64,000 nucleotides of DNA, from NCBI GenBank assembly GCA_019095985.1, contig CM032666.1:9061272-9125271 (forward strand). Direction: 5' to 3'. How positions within the stretch are numbered: the stretch's first letter is position 1; each line of letters opens with the position of its first letter. A program made the position numbers and the translations under genes. Shown here piece by piece: positions 54,401 through 60,400 of this stretch. The notes below the pieces were generated by a model. That model ran no database searches and had not been told where the DNA came from. It saw only the letters and a list, made by a program, of their open reading frames with translations. This stretch comes from Streblospio benedicti (taxonomy: Eukaryota; Annelida; Polychaeta; Spionida; Spionidae).

Positions 54401-57400
54401 GGGAAAAAATGCCAATCATCTGACATCAGAGGAAACACATTGGCCCACTTGGACTTAGGATCAGTCTTCTTTTGGCACTACAAAAAGACAGAGTAAGCTC
54501 TCCGTCACATCAACGTCTCTTGGAAATCGAACGTAAATTCAACTGAAGAATTTAGACTTACAAACCTTTTCACACAATGTCTTTAAATCTGCTGTGACTG
54601 ACGAGGGTTTATTTTTGGTAATGATTAATGATTCTAAGTTAACAGGGATGAACTTTTTCTCATGTTTGGAATTCAATTGTTTCTACTTCAGTTCTACAAC
54701 AGAATGACAACTGTAAGCTTACTGTCGCATCAGCGTCTCTTGTAAATCAAGCTTTAATTCTACTGAACATTTTTGGCCTTCAATGTGTTTTTTCATTACT
54801 CTGATCGAAGCAGAGTGATTGTTCTGTAGCTAAAAGTTTACGATAACTCAAAATGGGTCACTGCTCAACCGTTTTGGGTGTTTTTTTTTGATTGTTATTC
54901 TAATATGTAAATTTCTAAATAACCAAATAAATATTATTTAAAACAAATGTGTGGTTTCAAACAAAATCGTTTTTAAATGGTTTCCCTTTGTCTGTTCAGG
55001 TTGGATCACTGCATTGTGTATCTGCAGAAGTCACTATACTTCTTCATAGCAGCACTATTATTATGACCTTATTACACCCACAGGAGTTTTTGTGTGTATG
55101 ACTATGACATGATATATTAAAAAGCAATGATTGATTGACAGTCATCAGATGTTTCTCAGATTGTAATGAGTTTTTACAAAGCTTTCACTTGATGCTCATT
55201 CAACTACTTTCATACTTATAAAAGCAAAGGGTGTGGGAAGTGTTTTAAGCCTAGAGCAACTGGCAGTACTGCTTCCTTTTTGCTTCTCTTCTGCCAAAAA
55301 GTGACCATAGTGATCATTGTGTGTCCAATTGGATGAATGTGTTTTTTTACAGGCAGTAGGGAGGTAGCAGAACAAAAGGTTGACATCAAAGAATGAACAC
55401 TTCTCTCATCTTGGGTTTCTTCATTCATAATATATATTAGAATTTTTTAGATACCAATAGAAACCATTGGTCCTGCCACTGCTGTCATGTGACTGCGCTC
55501 AGCCATGGCGGTCACATGACCAAATAGCGGACCTGCCACTGCCTGTCATGTTTGTGAAAAGCCAAAGTCACATGCCAAAAATGTGAGCCCCAATGGTTTC
55601 TATTGGTATCTAAAAAATTCTAATATATAAAAGGTTGACATGTCAAACTTTCTCTACTGACTCCATACTGCCTATTAACAGCATTTCATGTGTAAGTAAC
55701 CATGGATTATGTAGTCTTAATTGCCTCTGTGTGTGGCGTCAGTACTGGCAACGCACTGACCAGCACTGAGCCAGTTCTGTATATTATAAAATTGGAGACC
55801 TGAAAAAAACATGCAGCATATCAGGACTGCTAGTTGTGCCCATAGCTTTACGGTTTTCACTGCATAAAACCGTAGAAACAATGAGGCAAAAATATCTGCA
55901 CTGCCACTTGTGCTCTTAGGTTGACAGTAATTTTGACAGTGTCAACACAAAGAAGTTGCTGCAGTACAGCCAGGGGTGTAGCCAGCTTGTCATCAATGTC
56001 TATGCACTCCTCTATAGCGCAGTTTCAACTCACTATGTAGTTTACTACTTAGCGTTTCTCATTTATTCAATTACATCCTGATGTATCCCCCATCACCACC
56101 ACCACCACACACACACATTTCATTGCAGGTTTCAAGACCGCAGCTGCTATAACAAAAACTCTTAACAATCCTAATATTCTGTCTTTCACCATGGTGGAAG
56201 ATTTGAGATTTTTTTTTTTATTCTTTGGGATTTAAAAAAAAATAAGCAGAGCAGTCAGAGGTGTCATTAATTTGCCTCCATTTGTATCCATACAGTCTCT
56301 CAAGTAAATGATCTGTTGAATCAGCTTGTCAAAAAACAGTGATGAATTCAAAGCTTGCATTGCCCTAGCTCTGAGGGCCCTGTTACTAGGGTATAAATCA
56401 CCAGACTGAGACATCCAGGTCTAGCATTGCTCAATTTAGAGACTCTTGAAGGTCAAATACTTTGAGCTGTAGTAGTAGAAACCAAAGCCAACTGCATCAA
56501 TGGGATTTGAGAAAATTAAAAATCTAAAAATTAAAACTCTTCAAAGTCCATTGATGCAGTTGCCTGGGGTAGTCTTGTTTTGACAAATATATTTTTTGTT
56601 CCCAAATAATGCCTTAATCAAATACCCACAATTAATCAACCATTTACGGTAGCCTGTTCCCAGAAACCACTGTCAACTCCAAAAAGCCCAAAACATTCTA
56701 CATTTTACTATGAAAATGTAAGGAAAACACATGATTCAAGTGACATCCACCCAGAGAATAATTCATGGGCGATGATCATTCACGTGTCTCGCATTCTGTT
56801 CAGTGGGATTCTCAGATCATCAGTTTAAAAATTAATCTTGATATAAAGGCAAATGATTTGCATGCCAAACGACATCGGAATGAAGCCTCACCAGGGATGA
56901 AAAGCAAATAGAAAGAGGCTGTTCCATTACGGAGATGGGCGGTGCCATTAATGCCTGCAATGCTCTATCATACGGAACAAAAACACTTATATTGTCGACG
57001 GCCACATTTCCTTGGCTTGAGGTCGGTAATGTGTCTTCATGTGTTACTATACGTTTTCTTTTTATGGTTTTGCTTTTTGCTGTTGTTTTTTCTAATCCTT
57101 TGGGCTCGCATTATGGATTTTAGTGCTTTGAATGTGTTTGCTTGGTTGAGGTTTCTTTCGTGATGTAGTGCTTTAATAAACTGGGTAACATAATAGAAAC
57201 TTGGATGTCCTGAAAGTAATCTTTATTAGTTTCATTTTGATGGTGATTCATGTATTAGTTACGTGTTATTTATGGATGCCATATAGACATGTGTGTCTAG
57301 ACTAGAGGTTCTGAAATCTATAATCTAGAATAATTCACAGAGATCTTCAGAGGGCTAATGGATAAGAAGCAATCCTTGTGACCAGAAGGTCATGGGTTCA

Positions 57401-60400
57401 ATTCCCAGTCTGGTTTGGGTGCGAGGTGTTGAGCACATTTGGGCCTTACTCATTGTAAATCGCCCTATGACGCCTCCATGTTAAAAAGGTACATCAAACA
57501 CATAAAGCAGCGGATGTAGATAAGCTTCCTGGCCTTTTCTATCATCTTTAAACTGAAGGGAATGTCATACCGTGCAATCACTGTGATGCTTCAAAAGAAA
57601 AAATGGTTTTTCAGTTATGTCCTTGTATCATGTTTTATCAAATGACACATACCGGAAGGTGGGAAAAGGATTGCTGAGCTATCTAAAAGCTTCTGTGGCT
57701 GGTATATTGATGTTTCAGTTATTTAAAGCTGATACTACAAATGTGAAGTGATGATTTTTCACCAAATTCATGAAAATGTTTGACATTTTTAGAATGTAAG
57801 AAGTGTGTCTTTGCATTTATATTACACATTTCTACTCCCTTTTGTTCCAACATTATCCTGTATAGATCAAATGTCACACATAATTGGGGAAATATTAAAA
57901 GCATGGAATAATCTCGGTTGGGTAAAAATGTAGCTGAATACACTATAACCTCTTAAACCAGCTGTATGTCGGCAACTAATAATACATGTATGTAGTCTCT
58001 TTGCAGAGGTTCACAGTAGTCTTTTTTATGAAGGTTTGAGACTGCGTACACTGGTCTTATTGTAGAGGTTGTCTCATTACTAAGGTGACCTCCAGTAGAG
58101 GTTATCCTGTAACAAGGCATGCAGGAAATGACCATTGATTGTCTTACTACATTGATGTATAGAAATGCCAATTGCTATAAAACTTCCCCTACAGCATAGT
58201 AGCATAATGCTGCCGTATCCTAAATTGCGTATGGTAAATGTGAGTCGTGAAAAGCGAAACGACACTTTTTGCAGCAAGGGCTATCTACTGTAAACATCAA
58301 TAATCATCCTAAATTGGCAATTCTCGATCCGAAATTAACTCATGACAGCGTGTGTGCAGTGGCTGCCATTTTTACTCATTGGTCGTATGATTGCGTTGTT
58401 TAGGTCCCTACATGACATTGAAAAAGTTGTGTTTTGTCCCTGAGTTACTTTTAAAACATTTTTAAAGGTGAACAAGTCTCTTTTTGTGATGTCTGGAGGG
58501 ATGAATTATGGAAGATTCTTTAAGTTAGTACTAGTAACTTTAGTGTGAGTAAAAAGTAATTTCAGTAATTTGAACAACTTTAATGGGTACTCTCAGTACG
58601 CTTCAAATTTCAAAGAGGCCTAATAACTAACAGTGTTCATAGATTATCATTTTGCAGTTTGTCTATTTTTCCGGATAATGAGTACTCAAAAACAGCTGTG
58701 TTGCGTTGTCACTAACACACCCATGTAGTGGCCTCTGTATGCTTCACTTTAAAAGTAGGTTTTCATGGGATGATTTTGCAATTATGTCTACCAATATTCC
58801 TTCCCTTTGGTCAATGAAACAGAAACTTTATTTTTGTTAAACAGTGATATTAATTTTTGTAAATAGCAATTGAATGTAAAATGACAGACTGCTTTATTAT
58901 GAAAAAATGTATCTAACAATTACGTATTCTGTTTGGTTTACAAGGAAAAATCGACTCCCATGGAATGGATATTGTTTTACGTTGCGTGAGGATATTCTTT
59001 AATTCATGATGTGTTTTTGTTTTGTAATCGTTTGATCACTGTGAAAGATGGAATGTTGTCCTTTTTACAGAAGAAAAATAATAAAGATCCGTAGATGGCA
59101 TTCTTTCAGTATGTATGTTAAATTTTTTTGTTCAAATTTAATGCTTATGCTTTTGTCTTCTCTTATGTAATCTTTTGAATGGATTTTAAAGGTATTCAAG
59201 TTCCAATTTGTCTTTTATTCAAATCTAATAATTATGATATTCTGCACTTGTATCTTTTGGAGACTCTTGTGACTCACACAATAAATTTGCACTGCACTTA
59301 CAGCTTTAAAGCTGAAAGTTCGTATAGACTTGAGTAATTGATACAGAAAAAACAGTGACACGCGTGCTTACTTAGATATCTATATGCTGTGGTTGCAGAT
59401 CCATCACTGATCCATTTAGAAAACTAAAGGATGACCTACATTTGGTGCTTTGTTTCCCAATGATGTCGTTTTTCTAACATGGTTGATGGAGTGGGGTGCT
59501 CTTTCCTGTGTATAAATGTGTACAATAAATGTATGGGCAAGTAACAGAGATATTATAGTGTTCACAGGATTTGCAGAAATTCATTATAAACCATCATTGG
59601 TATACATTGGCACTTGTCTGGACATACGGAGATTGACTTGCATTAAAATGTAAATGTGTTTCGTTTGTAGTTTCCTATCCATCTATTCACATTTGCATTC
59701 ATATACACCTTGTCATAGGCATTCCCATTATCTTTATACACCATGGAATGTCTGCTAACTTCAAAATCAGGTGGTAGTGTGTTTTGTGTATCAAAACCAA
59801 CATTTAACATTTAACACACACGATTGCTTTAAAAAACTCACCTAAATATTCAACACTGTTGCAAAACCTGCCATTTTGAACATATCACATTTATTAAAAA
59901 CAAAACAAGTTCAAAGCCACACATTTGACTCAGATTAAAATCTTTTGCATTTATAACCATCGAATATGATTGCATCAATAGAAAACCAAAGAAAAAGGTT
60001 CGATTTGACTTGTTCTTTAACCTCGACATCATCTGTATTTCCAGGTACTGCAAACCAGGTGAACGAGGAGGTGAAGCGAGCGCTTAGCAACAACAATGCG
60101 GCGACCACCGCACCGGGGGCGGCGTCTCCGTCCCAGCACCGCCGGCGCCGGCGCAGCAATGAGGGGGGAGAGTCGTCAGACACACAGTCGGCACAACACT
60201 CGCCGGCACGCGGTGGGCACAAGAACAGAGGTCGGCCGCATATTGACGACGCTGCCTTCCCCAGGTGCGGCTTACAATTCTCACTTACACTAGAACACAT
60301 AATATTTATGCTATACTACTGAATAATTCTTACTAGAAACAGCCGGTTCCGTCATATTTCTTCAGTGTGACCTAGTATCATGTAGTGACGTAACCCCAAG

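Larger units (their letters stand above)
21173..60044 (+). other. Intron 4 (about 38.9 kb), repeat-rich
   Basis: Bounded by a near-consensus donor (GTAAGT) and the acceptor TATTTCCAG at 60044. Exon 4 ends and exon 5 begins in matching phase, so direct splicing is allowed, but skipped or alternative exons inside remain possible. It contains most of the mobile elements of the window, a candidate alternative first exon (34342) and a possible antisense terminal exon (52125), listed separately. Confidence 0.65.

Noticed and set aside
59935-60300. 121-codon minus-strand open frame opposite exon 5
   Set aside because: Shadow of the GC-rich plus-strand exon, which has matching splice phases.
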